Positions 23,905 to 24,472 of a stretch of DNA of 24,472 nt are shown here, piece after piece. The position numbers and the translations under genes are program-made. The notes under the pieces were generated by a model. The model was not told the DNA's origin and ran no database searches. It worked only from the letters and a program-made list of their open reading frames with translations. This stretch comes from Fontivivens sp964399735 (lineage in GTDB: Bacteria; Zhuqueibacterota; Zhuqueibacteria; Residuimicrobiales; Krinioviventaceae): NCBI GenBank assembly GCA_964399735.1, contig CAYNSO010000053.1, forward strand, positions 1 through 24,472, in the 5' to 3' direction. The number at the start of each line of letters is the position of its first letter. Position 1 is the first letter of the stretch.

Positions 23905-24157
23905 TCCGCTTCCCCTGCAAATATTTCCTTACTCTATCCGCCAGATCTTTGCCGTAATGGTATTCGATAAACAGCAGGTTAACCTCTTGTTCATTCAAGT
24001 CTTTGTTAGCCCGGGCAATGGCGCGTTTCGATAACCGCATGGCGGTAAAAGTGAGGGCGCTGACCTGGGCCATTTTTTGCGCCGGGGTTTGTTTGCGTAT
24101 CAGCTCAATGAGCTTTTCTTCAGCTTGCGGGTGGGTGTCCGGGGATTGGGTTTTCAT
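23891..24157 (-). CDS. Small helical partner of the nucleotidyltransferase
   Basis: About 88 residues, mostly helical and charged (EEKLIELIRKQTPAQKMAQV, LTFTAMRLSKRAI, QEVNLLFIEYHYGKDLADRV). Small proteins with a Thr-Pro-Ala-x-Lys turn and this helix pattern are commonly encoded just before nucleotidyltransferases of this type, so a conserved two-gene unit is likely, possibly toxin-antitoxin. The start is uncertain: the frame is open to ATG at 24178 and 24223, and none has a good ribosome site. The 14-base overlap with the next gene indicates co-translation. Confidence 0.6.
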   Translation of the reverse strand: MKTQSPDTHPQAEEKLIELIRKQTPAQKMAQVSALTFTAMRLSKRAIARANKDLNEQEVNLLFIEYHYGKDLADRVRKYLQGKRNGNE

Positions 24158-24320
24158 ATTGTTATCATATTTTTTCATACAAGCACAGTTTTTTATAAGG
24201 TAAAAAATTATCATTTTATTCATACCAACAAATTCAATATAAAATAATCACATTGAAATTCAAATAAATAAATTAATATTAGTCAAATCCCGTTTGGCAG
24301 GCAAAAACCTCTTTTATTTA

Positions 24321-24394
24321 TCCGCAGATTGCGCAGATGCTCACAGATTAACAACCAGCGCCTTTTATCTGCGTTAATCTGCGACATCTGCGGA
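24321..24394. repeat. Palindromic dispersed repeat of the 'CCGCAGAT' type
   Basis: TCCGCAGATTGCGCAGAT (24321-24338) faces ATCTGCGACATCTGCGGA (24377-24394) with two mismatches, and inside it CAGATTAAC (24344-24352) faces GTTAATCTG (24373-24381). The arms could form a long cruciform or hairpin. Intergenic sequences of this wording occur in many unrelated bacterial genomes. The remaining bases to the window end and from 24224 are A+T-rich with no gene seen. Confidence 0.7.
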
Positions 24395-24472
24395 CCTCCC
24401 TTTCTTTTTAAAAACTAAAAAAACTGCAATCTGTTGATTTCATTCAAACCCAACCTGATTACATTCATCCCT

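Noticed and set aside
1..24472. CRISPR array, tRNA or rRNA genes
   Set aside because: No regularly spaced short repeats and no tRNA or rRNA signature were seen on either strand; the repeats found are direct pairs or palindromes.

Overview
The window looks like chromosomal DNA of a Gram-negative bacterium of the FCB group (Calditrichota, Ignavibacteriota, Marinimicrobia, KSB1 or a related lineage). The strongest clue is two large secreted proteins that end in a type IX secretion (T9SS, Por-type) sorting domain with the FPNPFN signature. Periplasmic adaptors, an RND pump and a lipoprotein signal add evidence for an outer membrane. The lineage assignment is inference; no rRNA gene or marker protein is present.

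Left part (1-12270): two export operons. A MacA-like adaptor and two MacB/FtsX-type ABC permeases (79-3731) end at a strong hairpin terminator; no ABC ATPase is present, so it is probably just upstream. A convergent gene (3807-6629, minus, GTG start) encodes a secreted parallel beta-helix protein with a T9SS domain. A 790-bp A+T-rich gap holds two kinds of dispersed-repeat-like sequence, then a promoter with a perfect palindromic operator. A TetR regulator, a lipoprotein adaptor and an RND pump (7422-12202) follow, closed by a terminator.

Middle (12416-18638): an A+T-rich restriction-modification pair (beta-class DNA methyltransferase plus PD-(D/E)XK nuclease). Next is a divergent pair: a secreted type I phosphodiesterase with a LamG-like domain and T9SS domain, and a secreted GH3 beta-glucosidase/xylosidase. 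The shared intergenic region carries a recognisable promoter in each direction.

Right part (18484-24223): the most unusual region. Three minus-strand modules lie in series: (1) a four-gene operon of two small proteins, an AAA/ABC-type ATPase and a TOPRIM-like protein; (2) a Dam-type methylase plus an HNH endonuclease; (3) a small helical protein plus a nucleotidyltransferase. Each module has a copy of the 3' end of the GH3 gene on its left: the genuine one (18484-18690), a frameshifted remnant that keeps the stop and hairpin region (21091-21292), and a shorter remnant (23055-23169). The two remnants sit inside near-identical direct repeats of about 177 bp. These repeats also carry the minus-strand promoter (TTGACA, 17 bp, TATTTT) of the module on their left. 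The 3' end of a carbohydrate-enzyme gene thus appears to mark a serial insertion or recombination site for defence-like modules that share one duplicated promoter. The window ends in a further palindromic dispersed repeat.
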